A stretch of 40,169 nucleotides of DNA from Gemmatimonadaceae bacterium (lineage in GTDB: Bacteria > Gemmatimonadota > Gemmatimonadetes > Gemmatimonadales > Gemmatimonadaceae), in assembly GCA_025930755.1 (NCBI GenBank), contig JAICOJ010000021.1, forward strand, positions 1 to 40,169. Direction: 5' to 3'. Below, in pieces: positions 1 through 12,743 of this stretch. The translations under genes and the position numbers were made by a program. The notes under the pieces are model-generated. The model did not search any database and was not told the origin of the DNA. It saw only the letters and a list, made by a program, of their open reading frames with translations. Every line of letters starts with the position of its first letter. The stretch's first letter is position 1.

Positions 1-76
1 CGGCAGCTTCGCTGCCGCGCCGTGCCGCCCCTGATCCCTGACCCCTGACTCCTGACCCCGGTTCAGGTCAGGGACC
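1..76. repeat. Hairpin plus heptad inverted repeat upstream of rpoA
   Basis: Bases 1-17 form a 7-bp hairpin (CGGCAGC/GCTGCCG, loop TTC). From 29 to 56 there are four consecutive 7-base units, CCCTGAT, CCCTGAC, CCCTGAC and TCCTGAC. An inverted arm follows: 66-74 (GGTCAGGGA) is the exact complement of 35-43. The right arm itself does not keep the 7-base period. The element lies before rpoA and after whatever gene precedes the window, so a role in transcript ending or processing is plausible but not shown. The remaining bases to rpoA hold nothing I recognise. Confidence 0.6.
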
Positions 77-167
77 GCGACTCCCTTACGAGCTCACCGC
101 GCGTCGCGGGCGGGGTGAGGCGTTGCCGGGCGACATTCTCCGGCATTGACCAGAGGGTCACACACAC

Positions 168-1232
168 ATGGCACAGACCATCGATCTTTCCGGCCTCGTT
201 CGGCCGCAACTCGTCGAAGCGACGAAGCGCGAGGACAACCCGAACGTCGCCGAGTTCCGTTTGCAGCCGCTCGAGCGCGGCTTTGGGCACACGCTGGGCA
301 ACGCGATGCGGCGCATGTTGCTGTCGTCGCTTCGCGGCGCCGCGGTGTGGGCATTCCGCATCGACGGCGTTCTGCACGAGCACCAGACCATCCCCGGCGT
401 CGTCGAGGACGTGCACCAGATCATCGGCAACCTGAAGTCGCTGGTGCTCACGCTGCCGGACGACGTCGATGAGGCCGTGCTCCGGATCCAGAAGTCGGAA
501 GCGGGTCCGGTCATCGCCGGCGACGTCGAAAGCGCGGGCGGTGCTCGGATCGTCGAGCCCGGGCACCATCTCTTCACGCTGCAGGACGACCGCGAGATCA
601 ACGTCGAGCTGTACGTGAACAAGGGCCGCGGATACATCGAGGCCGATCAGCATCCGCTCGATCGCGGGCTCCCGGTCGACCTCGTCCGCATCGATGCGAT
701 CTACAATCCCGTCCGCCGCGCGAACTTCGCGGTGGCCGAGACGCGCGTTGGGCAGCGGACCGACTACGATCGGCTCGTGCTGACCGTGGAGACGAACGGC
801 ACCGTCTCGCCGGAAGAGGCGGTGAGCTACGCCGCCGCGCTGGCGCAGACGCACTTTCAGTACTTCGCGAATTTCGGCTCGCACTCGCCGGCCATGATCG
901 CGGCAGGTGGCGAGCAGACCGGCGATGGTGCGCGGCTGCAGCAGCTCTTCAAGACGCCGATCGACGAGCTCGAATTGTCCGTGCGCTCGGTGAACTCGCT
1001 GAAGAACTCGGACATCCGCACGCTCGGTGATCTGGTTCGCCAGACGGAAAGTCAGATGTTGCAGGTCAAGAACTTCGGGAAGAAGTCGCTCCAGGAGATC
1101 GCCGATCTCCTCGAGCGTGAGGGCTTGAATTTTGGCATGCGGTACGAGGAGTCGGCGGAAGGCGTGCGCGTCGTGGATTGGGGCACGCCGCCGAGCCGGG
1201 CTGCCGCGGCCGCTCCGGACGAAGAGGAGTAG
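168..1232 (+). CDS. rpoA: DNA-directed RNA polymerase subunit alpha
   Basis: Alpha subunit of RNA polymerase (354 aa), which dimerises to start core-enzyme assembly and contacts promoter UP elements and activators. The N-terminal domain carries the conserved block [14 protein letters not shown] followed by [10 protein letters not shown] (about residues 37-60) and the GVVEDVHQI segment. The C-terminal domain (about 265-325) has the helix-hairpin-helix [14 protein letters not shown] that binds DNA. Length is slightly above the usual 310-340 because of an Ala/Glu-rich tail. ATG start at 168; the upstream AGAGGGTC is only a weak Shine-Dalgarno. It is followed 5 bases later by rplQ, the normal alpha-operon order. 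Assignment is secure. Confidence 0.98.
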   Translation: MAQTIDLSGLVRPQLVEATKREDNPNVAEFRLQPLERGFGHTLGNAMRRMLLSSLRGAAVWAFRIDGVLHEHQTIPGVVEDVHQIIGNLKSLVLTLPDDVDEAVLRIQKSEAGPVIAGDVESAGGARIVEPGHHLFTLQDDREINVELYVNKGRGYIEADQHPLDRGLPVDLVRIDAIYNPVRRANFAVAETRVGQRTDYDRLVLTVETNGTVSPEEAVSYAAALAQTHFQYFANFGSHSPAMIAAGGEQTGDGARLQQLFKTPIDELELSVRSVNSLKNSDIRTLGDLVRQTESQMLQVKNFGKKSLQEIADLLEREGLNFGMRYEESAEGVRVVDWGTPPSRAAAAAPDEEE

Positions 1233-1237
1233 GACAC

Positions 1238-1594
1238 ATGCGTCACCGGAAGGCAGGCCGACAGCTCCGGCGCACCAGCGAGCAGAAGCTCGCGCTGATG
1301 CGCGGACTGGCCACGTCGCTCATCGAGCACGAGGCGGTCGAGACGACCGAGGCGAAGGCGAAGGAGCTCCGTCCCTTCGTGGAGAAGCTGATCACGAAGG
1401 CAAAGGAGGGGACGCTGCACGCGCGGCGTCTCGCGAGCCGGCACGTGCGGAAGCGCGAGACGGCCGACAAGCTCTTTCAGGAGATCGGACCGCGGTACGC
1501 ATCGCGGGCCGGTGGCTACACGCGCATTCTCAAGACGGGCCATCGCAAGGGCGATGGTGCGGAGATGGCGCGCATCGAGCTCATCGAGGGCTGA
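1238..1594 (+). CDS. rplQ: 50S ribosomal protein L17
   Basis: Large-subunit ribosomal protein L17, 118 aa. The start chosen is ATG 1238 because the protein then begins [17 protein letters not shown], the classic L17 N-terminus, and GAGGAG lies just upstream inside the end of rpoA. A longer reading from 1178 would only add residues that overlap rpoA in another frame. The family blocks [16 protein letters not shown], the [17 protein letters not shown] region and the C-terminal GGYTRI...R are all visible. It is 5 bases after rpoA and 3 bases before rpmB, so the three genes are almost certainly one transcript. Confidence 0.98.
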   Translation: MRHRKAGRQLRRTSEQKLALMRGLATSLIEHEAVETTEAKAKELRPFVEKLITKAKEGTLHARRLASRHVRKRETADKLFQEIGPRYASRAGGYTRILKTGHRKGDGAEMARIELIEG

Positions 1595-1597
1595 CCC

Positions 1598-2960
<1,363 letters not shown>

Positions 2961-2962
2961 GT

Positions 2963-3902
2963 ATGCGGGCGCTCGTCACCGGGGCGGCCGGATTCGTCGG
3001 GCGGTGGCTCGGCCGCGAGCTGGTGGAACGCGGCTGGGAGGTCACCGGGACCTGTCTCGAGGATGCGCCGCCAACGGTCGCACCTAACGACCCGCTGTCT
3101 ACCGTTCGCTGGCAGGTGGCGGACGTCCGCCGCAGTACGGACCTCGCGCGTCTGCTCGACGTGGCGAAGCCCGACGCGGTCGTGCATCTCGCCGGAGTCG
3201 CCTTCGTCCCGGCGGCACAGGCGGATCCCGGCGCGGCGCTCGACGTGAATGTGATCGCCGCCGCCCGTCTCCTCGCGGACGTGAAGACGCGCCGAGCCTC
3301 GGGCACGCTCGATCCTCTGGTGCTGGTCGTAGGCAGTGGTGAGCAGTATGGGCGGCATGACGCCGGCGAGATGCCCCTCGCCGAATCGGCAGAGCAACGC
3401 CCGCACTCGGTGTACGCGGCGTCCAAGGTGGCGCAGGAGTTCGTCGCCCTCGAGGCGTTTCGATCCTCGGGGGTTCGCATCCTCGCCACCCGCAGCTTCA
3501 ACCACAGCGGTCCGGGACAGGCCGAACGATTCGTGATGCCCGCGCTGGTCCGTCGGGCGCTCGCGGCGCGAACGAGCGGCGAACGCGGGTTGGCGATCGG
3601 GAATACGACCACCGTCCGCGATTTCCTGCACGTGCGAGACGTCGCGCGCGCGTACGCGGATCTGCTGGAGCGCGGCACGCCGGGCGAGGTGTACAACGTC
3701 GCGAGCGGCAGGGGCGTGGACGTCGGGACGCTGGCCAAACGCGTGCTTGCTCTGGTGGGCGTCGATGCGATATTGAACACCGACGCTGCGCTGGTGCGTC
3801 CCGTCGAGGTGCCGGTCCTCATTGGCGACGCGACCAAGCTCCGACGCGCGACCGGATGGTCCCCGCGTTTGACTCTCGACTCCATCATCGACGATCTGAT
3901 CC

Positions 3903-3919
<17 letters not shown>
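2963..3919 (+). CDS. rmd: GDP-6-deoxy-D-mannose reductase-like NAD-dependent epimerase/dehydratase
   Basis: 318-aa extended short-chain dehydrogenase with the N-terminal [16 protein letters not shown] nucleotide-binding motif and the active-site pair in [11 protein letters not shown] (about Y150/K154). The segments [10 protein letters not shown] and [14 protein letters not shown] resemble Rmd enzymes, which reduce the 4-keto group of the Gmd product to give GDP-D-rhamnose. Its position 2 bases after gmd supports that substrate. A GDP-fucose synthase is a less likely alternative. ATG 2963 is chosen because the Rossmann motif begins there; a longer frame starting at 2780 overlaps gmd. The end overlaps carB by 17 bases. 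Confidence 0.8.
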
Positions 3920-7148
<3,229 letters not shown>

Positions 7149-7154
7149 TCTATC

Positions 7155-7257
7155 TGAACGGCAAAGATGCCAGAGTTCAGAATACCGATTTCAGAATTCA
7201 GCACGCGCTTCCGCATTCTGCATTCTGTATTCTGATTTCTGTCATTTTTGCCGTTCA
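7155..7257. repeat. Long heptad inverted repeat after carB (CAGAATT unit)
   Basis: The gap between carB and the aminotransferase is almost filled by one imperfect hairpin with arms of about 47 bases. The base of the stem is perfect for 11 bp (7155-7165 with 7247-7257). Inside, the left arm reads in 7-base steps CAGAGTT (7171), CAGAATA (7178), CCGATTT (7185), CAGAATT (7192). The right arm reads CCGCATT (7211), CTGCATT (7218), CTGTATT (7225), CTGATTT (7232), CTGTCAT (7239). The stem starts 6 bases after the carB stop. A transcript terminator or processing hairpin is plausible. It shares TTCAGAATTCAG with the element after secA. Confidence 0.75.
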
Positions 7258-7278
7258 TCCAACCCGACCAATGCACCA

Positions 7279-8391
7279 ATGCCCGTCCCGCTCCTAGACC
7301 TCAAAGCACAGCACGCCGCCATCAAGGATTCCGTCGTCGCCGAGATGCTTCGCGTCGTCGACGATCAGGCCTTCATTCTCGGTCCGGCGGTTGAGCGCCT
7401 GGAGCGGGCGGTCGCGCAGCTTTCACGCGCGAAGCACGCCATTGGATGCGCGAGCGGCACGGACGCGCTGCTCCTCGCCTTTCGCGCGCTCGACATCGGT
7501 CGGGGGGATGAGGTCATTACGACGCCGTTCACGTTCTTCGCCACGGCGGGCACCATTCATAACGTGGGCGCGACGCCGGTGTTCGCTGATATCGAGCCTG
7601 AGACGTTCAATCTCGATCCGGCGCTGGCCGCCGCCGCGGTGACGGCGAAAACCCGGGCGGTGGTGCCCGTCGACCTCTTCGGCCAGATGGCGGAGATCGA
7701 GCGTTTCTCGGAGCGGATGCCTGACATCCCGGTGGTCGAGGATGCGGCGCAGTCGATAGGCGCCCGCCGCAGGATCCGGGGCCGCGACGTCATGGCGGGG
7801 GAAGCGGCGACGATCGGGACGCTCTCGTTCTTCCCGACGAAGAATCTGGGCGGGTACGGGGATGGCGGGATGATGGTCACGCAGGACGACGCCCTTGCCA
7901 TGCGCCTGCGTCGGCTTCGCATTCACGGCGGCGCGCGCGAGTACTTCCACGACGAAGTGGGATACAACAGCCGCCTCGATACCCTTCAGGCCGCGGTGCT
8001 GCTCGCCAAGCTGCCGCATCTCGAGGGGTGGAGCAGCGCGCGGCGTGAGCACGCGCGCTACTACGACGAGGCGCTCGCCGGGGTCGCCGGGGTGCGGACC
8101 CCGGTCGTCCGGGCCGAGAATGAGTCGATTTTCAATCAGTACACGATTCGAGCGGACCGCCGCGACGATCTGGCCGCTCACCTCAAGAAAAAAGGCATTG
8201 GCACCAAGGTGTACTATCCATTGCCGCTGCACCTCCAGCCCTGCTTCGCGTACCTGGGATACAAAGCGGGCAGCTTCCCGGAGTCGGAGCGCGCCGCCGC
8301 CGAGGTGCTCTCGCTCCCGATTTTTCCCGAGCTGACCCCCGCCCAGCTCGAGGAGACGGTGTCCGGCATACGCTCGTTCTATGGCCGCTGA
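7279..8391 (+). CDS. DegT/DnrJ/EryC1/StrS family PLP-dependent sugar aminotransferase
   Basis: 370-aa PLP enzyme that transfers an amino group to a keto-sugar nucleotide. The family is shown by VPLLDLKAQ near the N-terminus, the substrate loop TPFTFFATAG, VEDAAQSIGA, the PLP lysine in FFPTKNLGGYGDGG and GYNSRLDTLQAAVL. The exact sugar cannot be read from sequence. Because it overlaps a UDP-GlcNAc 4,6-dehydratase-like gene by 11 bases, a UDP-4-amino-4,6-dideoxy-GlcNAc product (PglE-type) is the best guess. A WbpE-type or perosamine-type activity on the Gmd product is an alternative. ATG 7279; first gene of the tightly packed envelope string. Confidence 0.88.
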   Translation: MPVPLLDLKAQHAAIKDSVVAEMLRVVDDQAFILGPAVERLERAVAQLSRAKHAIGCASGTDALLLAFRALDIGRGDEVITTPFTFFATAGTIHNVGATPVFADIEPETFNLDPALAAAAVTAKTRAVVPVDLFGQMAEIERFSERMPDIPVVEDAAQSIGARRRIRGRDVMAGEAATIGTLSFFPTKNLGGYGDGGMMVTQDDALAMRLRRLRIHGGAREYFHDEVGYNSRLDTLQAAVLLAKLPHLEGWSSARREHARYYDEALAGVAGVRTPVVRAENESIFNQYTIRADRRDDLAAHLKKKGIGTKVYYPLPLHLQPCFAYLGYKAGSFPESERAAAEVLSLPIFPELTPAQLEETVSGIRSFYGR

Positions 8392-10387
8392 TCACCATGA
8401 CCGCGAAGTCGTGAAGGGCGCGGAACTTGCTCCTTCTGACGCGCCCAGGCCAGTTGAGTCTGCAGACTCCAGTGACGATACGCTCGTGATCAATCTGCTC
8501 TTTCGGTACCGCACGGTACTGATTGTCAGTTTTCATTTCGTTCTCCTCCTCTTCAGCTACTGGATCGCATACGTGCTGCGGTTCGAGGGCTTCGTCCCCC
8601 GGCCGTACATCGACGCGTTCATCCAGTCCCTGCCCATCCTGCTCGGCTGCCGCCTGCTCGCGTTCGCGCACTACGGCCTGTATCGGGGCTGGTGGCGCTA
8701 TGTCGGCATGCGGGATCTGTACAACCTGATCCAGGCCGTCGCGGTGAGCTCGCTGGTATTCACGGCGGCGCTGCTCTTCATGGGGGGGGAGGCGACCGTC
8801 CCCCGCTCCGTGATCGTGCTCGATGCGTTGCTCACCATCGTCCTCATCGGCGGCGTGCGGTTCGCGCTGCGCGCGGTGCGTGAGAACCGCAGACCGAAAC
8901 AGGGCCCCCGATTGCGCCGCGTGATGATCATCGGCGCGGGCGATGCGGGCGAGCTCCTCCTCCGCGAGATGCACAACAACCCGCGGCTCGGATACGTCCC
9001 GGTCGGATTCGTGGACGACGACCAGCGCAAGATCGGCTTCCAGATCCACGGCGTCGACGTGCTGGGGACGACGTCGGAGCTGCTCGAGGTGCTGCAACAG
9101 CATCCGGCGGATGAGCTGATCATCGCCATTCCGTCGGCATCGCGCGAAGAGATCCAGGACATCGTCAACCGGTGTCTCAAGTCCGGGCTTCCGTTCAAGA
9201 TCATCCCGGCCATTGCCGCGCTGTCGGACGGCAAGGTGCACATGAGCCAGGTCCGCCCGGTCCGCGTGGAGGATCTGCTGGGGCGTGAAGAGGTGAATCT
9301 CGACACGACGCGCATCCGCGCCGACATCGCCGGCCGCCGTGTGCTGATCACCGGCGCTGGCGGCTCCATCGGCTCGGAGCTCGCGCGGCAGGTCGCGAGC
9401 TACGGTCCCGCGATGCTGACGCTCGTCGAGCGCAGTGAGAACTCCCTCTTCCTGATCGATGAGGAGCTCCGCCGGAAGTCGCGCGGCCTGGTGGTGCATC
9501 CCGTGATTTGCGACATCAGGGATCGACGAGACCTGGAGCTGTTGTTCAGTGATACGCGACCCGACATCGTCTACCACGCGGCCGCGTTCAAGCATGTGCC
9601 GATCATGGAGTGGCACGTCGGGCAGGCGGTGGAAAACAACGTGTTCGGCACGCACAACGTCGCCGACCTGGCCGCGCAGGCCGGGGCGAAGCTGGTGCTG
9701 ATCTCCACCGACAAGGCGGTCGCTCCGAGCAACGTGATGGGGGCCACGAAGCGCCTGGCGGAAAAGATCGTTCTCTGCGCCCAGCGCCGGGGCAACGCGC
9801 GCTTCGTCGCCGTGCGCTTCGGCAACGTGTTAGGCAGCGACGGCTCGGTCGTGCCGCTGTTCACGCGGCAGATCAGCGACGGCGGCCCCATTACCGTCAC
9901 GCATCCCGACGCCACCCGCTACTTCATGACGATCCCGGAGGCGGTGCAGCTCGTGCTGCAGGCCTCCGTGCTCGATGAGGCGGCGGATCGCATCGTGATG
10001 CTGGAGATGGGCGAGCCCGTGAAGATCGTGGACCTGGCGCGCAATCTCATTCGCCTCTCGGGCTTCGAGCCGGACGTCGACATCCCGATCGTGTTCACCG
10101 GGTTGCGCCCCGGTGAAAAGATCCACGAGCAGCTGACGTCGGAGACGGAGGAGACGCTTCCGACGCGCTACGAGAAGATTCGCATCGTGCGCACGGAAGG
10201 TCCGGAAGCGCTCGATCGCGGCCTGGAACAGTTGCGCGCGGCGGTCGAGTCGCGAGACGAAAAGGCCATCGTTCGCCGCCTCCAGGAGCTGGTGCCGGAG
10301 TTCTCGCCGCAGGCGACGCTGTTGGCGAACCTGCGCGAGCGCGCAATCTCGCCTGATCCGCGCGCGCGAAGCCGATCTGCTGGGTGA
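8381..10387 (+). CDS. WbpM/CapD-type membrane-bound nucleoside-diphosphate-sugar 4,6-dehydratase
   Basis: 668-aa protein with four hydrophobic segments in the first ~170 residues (around LIVSFHFVLLLFSYWIAYVL, the LPILLGCRLLAF region, AVAVSSLVFTAALLF and VIVLDALLTIVLIGGV). Two Rossmann regions follow: a CoA-binding-like one starting MIIGAGDAGELLL (about 182) and the catalytic SDR starting LITGAGGSIGSELARQ (about 321). In the active site the usual Tyr is Met (NVMGATKR, about 450), as in large WbpM/PglF enzymes that dehydrate UDP-GlcNAc with retention of configuration. ATG 8381 overlaps the aminotransferase. It probably supplies 4-keto-6-deoxy sugar for surface glycans; the exact substrate is inferred. 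Confidence 0.9.
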   Translation: MAADHHDREVVKGAELAPSDAPRPVESADSSDDTLVINLLFRYRTVLIVSFHFVLLLFSYWIAYVLRFEGFVPRPYIDAFIQSLPILLGCRLLAFAHYGLYRGWWRYVGMRDLYNLIQAVAVSSLVFTAALLFMGGEATVPRSVIVLDALLTIVLIGGVRFALRAVRENRRPKQGPRLRRVMIIGAGDAGELLLREMHNNPRLGYVPVGFVDDDQRKIGFQIHGVDVLGTTSELLEVLQQHPADELIIAIPSASREEIQDIVNRCLKSGLPFKIIPAIAALSDGKVHMSQVRPVRVEDLLGREEVNLDTTRIRADIAGRRVLITGAGGSIGSELARQVASYGPAMLTLVERSENSLFLIDEELRRKSRGLVVHPVICDIRDRRDLELLFSDTRPDIVYHAAAFKHVPIMEWHVGQAVENNVFGTHNVADLAAQAGAKLVLISTDKAVAPSNVMGATKRLAEKIVLCAQRRGNARFVAVRFGNVLGSDGSVVPLFTRQISDGGPITVTHPDATRYFMTIPEAVQLVLQASVLDEAADRIVMLEMGEPVKIVDLARNLIRLSGFEPDVDIPIVFTGLRPGEKIHEQLTSETEETLPTRYEKIRIVRTEGPEALDRGLEQLRAAVESRDEKAIVRRLQELVPEFSPQATLLANLRERAISPDPRARSRSAG

Positions 10388-12069
10388 TGCGCTTCCGGTC
10401 ACGACTCGTCGCACTCGCCCTCGCCGCCTCACCCTTCGCCTCCGCGTCCGCACAGCACGACCTCCTCACGCTGCCGATCGCCGACCCGGCGTATCGGCAG
10501 TTCGACGGGCTCTCGCGCACGGGATGCATCGCGGCGCGGGTGTCGCCCTATCGGCCGTATCTCCTCAGCAACATCCGGCGAGCTCTCGTAGCCGCCGTGC
10601 GTGAGGAGGAGTGCCGTGGCGGGATTCTGGATGAGCTCGTGCGGCGCTTCCGGCCCGACACCGCGTCTCCGCCCCCGGTTCCCGAGCCGGGCGCGGTGCC
10701 TCCCGTCGGCCCTGTCATGCTCGAGGACATTGCCGAGCGTCCCGAGGAAGAGGAGGCGACCGGACTGCGCGCAGGTGCGGAGGTTGGCGTCCGGCTGACG
10801 TCGCTCAGCCGGGGCGTGATTCGTCCCCTGTGGCTCGACGCGCGGGAGATCGCCGATGGTGACCCTTCGGCGGCTGGATTTGGTCGTCTGCGCGTCACCT
10901 GGGATGGGGGCGACCGCATCGCGGCGGTGGCCGAGGCGACCGCCCAGACGGATGGCACGAACGACCCCCTCGTCCGCGCTCGAGCCTTTCGAACGACATC
11001 CGGGGTGTTCGACTTTACCGAGGCGTACGTGAACGCGAGGCTCGGGCGGGTGGGGCTGTCGTTCGGCCGGGCGCGTGAAGCGTGGCTGGGAGAGGGAGAA
11101 GAGTCGACCGTTCTCTCGGCCCACGGGCCCCCGCTCGACCGTCTTCTCGTGACGGCACGATGGTCGCGTCTAGAGATCCGCGCCATCTTCGCGTCCATCG
11201 ACGACGTCGTGCTCACCGTCGTGGAGGATTCGCTGGTTCCGGGAACGCCAGACCAGCGGATTCACCGGATGCTTGCGGGGCACGCGTTTACGATTCGTCC
11301 TGCGCGAGGGTGGGAGCTGACGCTGGGTGAGACGGCGCTGCTGTCGCGGCGTGGTGGGGGGGTCGATCTCGCCTTCGCCAACCCGCTCATGCTATATCTC
11401 GTGACGGAGCACGATACGAGTTATGCGGGTGGCTCGGCGACCGGGAACAATCTCACGGTTTTCGGGTCGACACGGCTGCAGCGGGGTCGGTTTGCGGCCG
11501 AGGCGGAGCTTGTCGTCGACGACATTCAGATCGACGCGGAGGACCGGGCAAGGATTCCGCACCAGCTCGCGTGGCGCCTGTCGGGGACGATGGGCATCTC
11601 GGCGCCGTGGCCGGCGAGCGTCGGGGCCGAGTATCGGCGGTCCGACAGCTACGCGTACATGCGCCGGTACTACTCCGAAGTGTATCACCAGTACGGGCGG
11701 CCACTTGGCAGCGAGCTTGGTCCGGATGCGAATCTGGCGCGTGTCTCGGCCGAAGTCTGGCCGACGGGCCGTGTGCGATTTTCGGGAAGCGCGGGCCGGT
11801 GGAATCGGGGAGCCCTTCGTCTTGGGCAGCGGCCGGCGCAGGCGGCATTCGGCCACGCGGGCGAACCGTACCCGTCGGTGAGTGCGGACCGTCCCGCGGT
11901 GCAGGAAGCATGGCTCGGTGACGCGAGTGTGGAATGGCTCGACCCGACGCTGCCGGTGCGCCTTACGGTCGAGCTGGCGAGTGTCGACAACGTGAACAAT
12001 CAGCCCGGCGAGTCCGGGAATTTTCTGCGAGCGCATCTTGTTGCGAGTTATCGCTTTCGATATCCGTAG
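10387..12069 (+). CDS. Predicted outer-membrane beta-barrel protein, Wzi (capsule assembly)-like
   Basis: 560 aa with a signal peptide ending about ASASAQ, alternating hydrophobic strands with many aromatic residues, and a C-terminal VASYRFRYP that looks like a final barrel strand. The mid and C-terminal parts (LTLGETALLSRRGG, FANPLMLYLVTEHD, VDDIQID, and an SDSYAYMRRYYSEVYHQYG segment) recall the Wzi capsule-assembly family, which anchors polysaccharide at the outer membrane; I give this from memory with moderate certainty. ATG 10387 overlaps the preceding stop by one base (TGATG); GTG 10384 is an alternative. Its place just before wza- and wzc-like genes supports an envelope polysaccharide role. 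Confidence 0.68.
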   Translation: MRFRSRLVALALAASPFASASAQHDLLTLPIADPAYRQFDGLSRTGCIAARVSPYRPYLLSNIRRALVAAVREEECRGGILDELVRRFRPDTASPPPVPEPGAVPPVGPVMLEDIAERPEEEEATGLRAGAEVGVRLTSLSRGVIRPLWLDAREIADGDPSAAGFGRLRVTWDGGDRIAAVAEATAQTDGTNDPLVRARAFRTTSGVFDFTEAYVNARLGRVGLSFGRAREAWLGEGEESTVLSAHGPPLDRLLVTARWSRLEIRAIFASIDDVVLTVVEDSLVPGTPDQRIHRMLAGHAFTIRPARGWELTLGETALLSRRGGGVDLAFANPLMLYLVTEHDTSYAGGSATGNNLTVFGSTRLQRGRFAAEAELVVDDIQIDAEDRARIPHQLAWRLSGTMGISAPWPASVGAEYRRSDSYAYMRRYYSEVYHQYGRPLGSELGPDANLARVSAEVWPTGRVRFSGSAGRWNRGALRLGQRPAQAAFGHAGEPYPSVSADRPAVQEAWLGDASVEWLDPTLPVRLTVELASVDNVNNQPGESGNFLRAHLVASYRFRYP

Positions 12070-12736
12070 GCTGGCTCTGGTCGGGGCACTGCTCCCCGCG
12101 ATCGCGTATGCGCAGGACACGGTGCGCGTTCCCGTTCCGCCTGTCGATACTAGCGCGACGCAAACCGGCGTCGAGCGTAGCGTCGGCGTGCTGCGACCCG
12201 GCGACGCGTTGAAGATCGCGGTGTGGCGGGAGCAGGAATTGAGCGGCGAGTATTTGATTGATGCGCGCGGCCTCGTACAAATTCCTGGACTGGGAGACAT
12301 CGTCGTCGCCGGACTGACGCCAATGGAAGCGAAGGATCGGCTCAGCGAGCAGCTCGTTCGCCGAGGGATCGTCTCCCCCGAGATCGCGGTACAGCCTGTC
12401 ATCCGGGTGTCCGTGCTTGGCGAAGTTCGCAGCCCCGGATTGCTGTCGGTCGAGCCGGGAACCAACCTCATTCACCTGATCACCCTGGCGGGCGGGCCCA
12501 CCGAGCGAGCGAACATGAAGGCGGTTCGCGTGATTCGCGCGGGCCGGCCGTACGAAGTGGATCTTCAAAGCGCGCTGAGCGGTAGCTCGGCGGGGCGGGT
12601 CGTCTTGTTCTCGAACGATGTGGTCTTCCTGGATCGAAAACGGGGATTCACCCGTGACACTCTGTCCTTGGGGATGAACGTGCTGACCGCCGTCCTGAGC
12701 ATTGTCAGCCTCGTGACGGTCGTACAGAACCGCTGA
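12038..12736 (+). CDS. Wza-type polysaccharide export protein (Poly_export/SLBB)
   Basis: 232-aa periplasmic/outer-membrane exporter. After a signal peptide (…AIAYAQ) comes the Poly_export domain with LRPGDALKIAVWREQELSGEY and GLVQIPGLGDIVVAGLT. An SLBB-type beta-grasp follows (VSVLGEVRSPGLLSVEPG, then LITLAGGPTERANM). The hydrophobic C-terminal segment LGMNVLTAVLSIVSLVTVV could be the membrane-spanning helix seen in Wza. It has no lipobox cysteine, unlike E. coli Wza. The start is uncertain: TTG 12038 overlaps the barrel gene by 32 bases, and TTG 12041 or a slightly later codon would still keep the signal peptide. It ends 7 bases before the tyrosine kinase gene, its usual partner. Confidence 0.88.
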   Translation: MLRVIAFDIRRLALVGALLPAIAYAQDTVRVPVPPVDTSATQTGVERSVGVLRPGDALKIAVWREQELSGEYLIDARGLVQIPGLGDIVVAGLTPMEAKDRLSEQLVRRGIVSPEIAVQPVIRVSVLGEVRSPGLLSVEPGTNLIHLITLAGGPTERANMKAVRVIRAGRPYEVDLQSALSGSSAGRVVLFSNDVVFLDRKRGFTRDTLSLGMNVLTAVLSIVSLVTVVQNR

Positions 12737-12743
12737 GGTCCGT

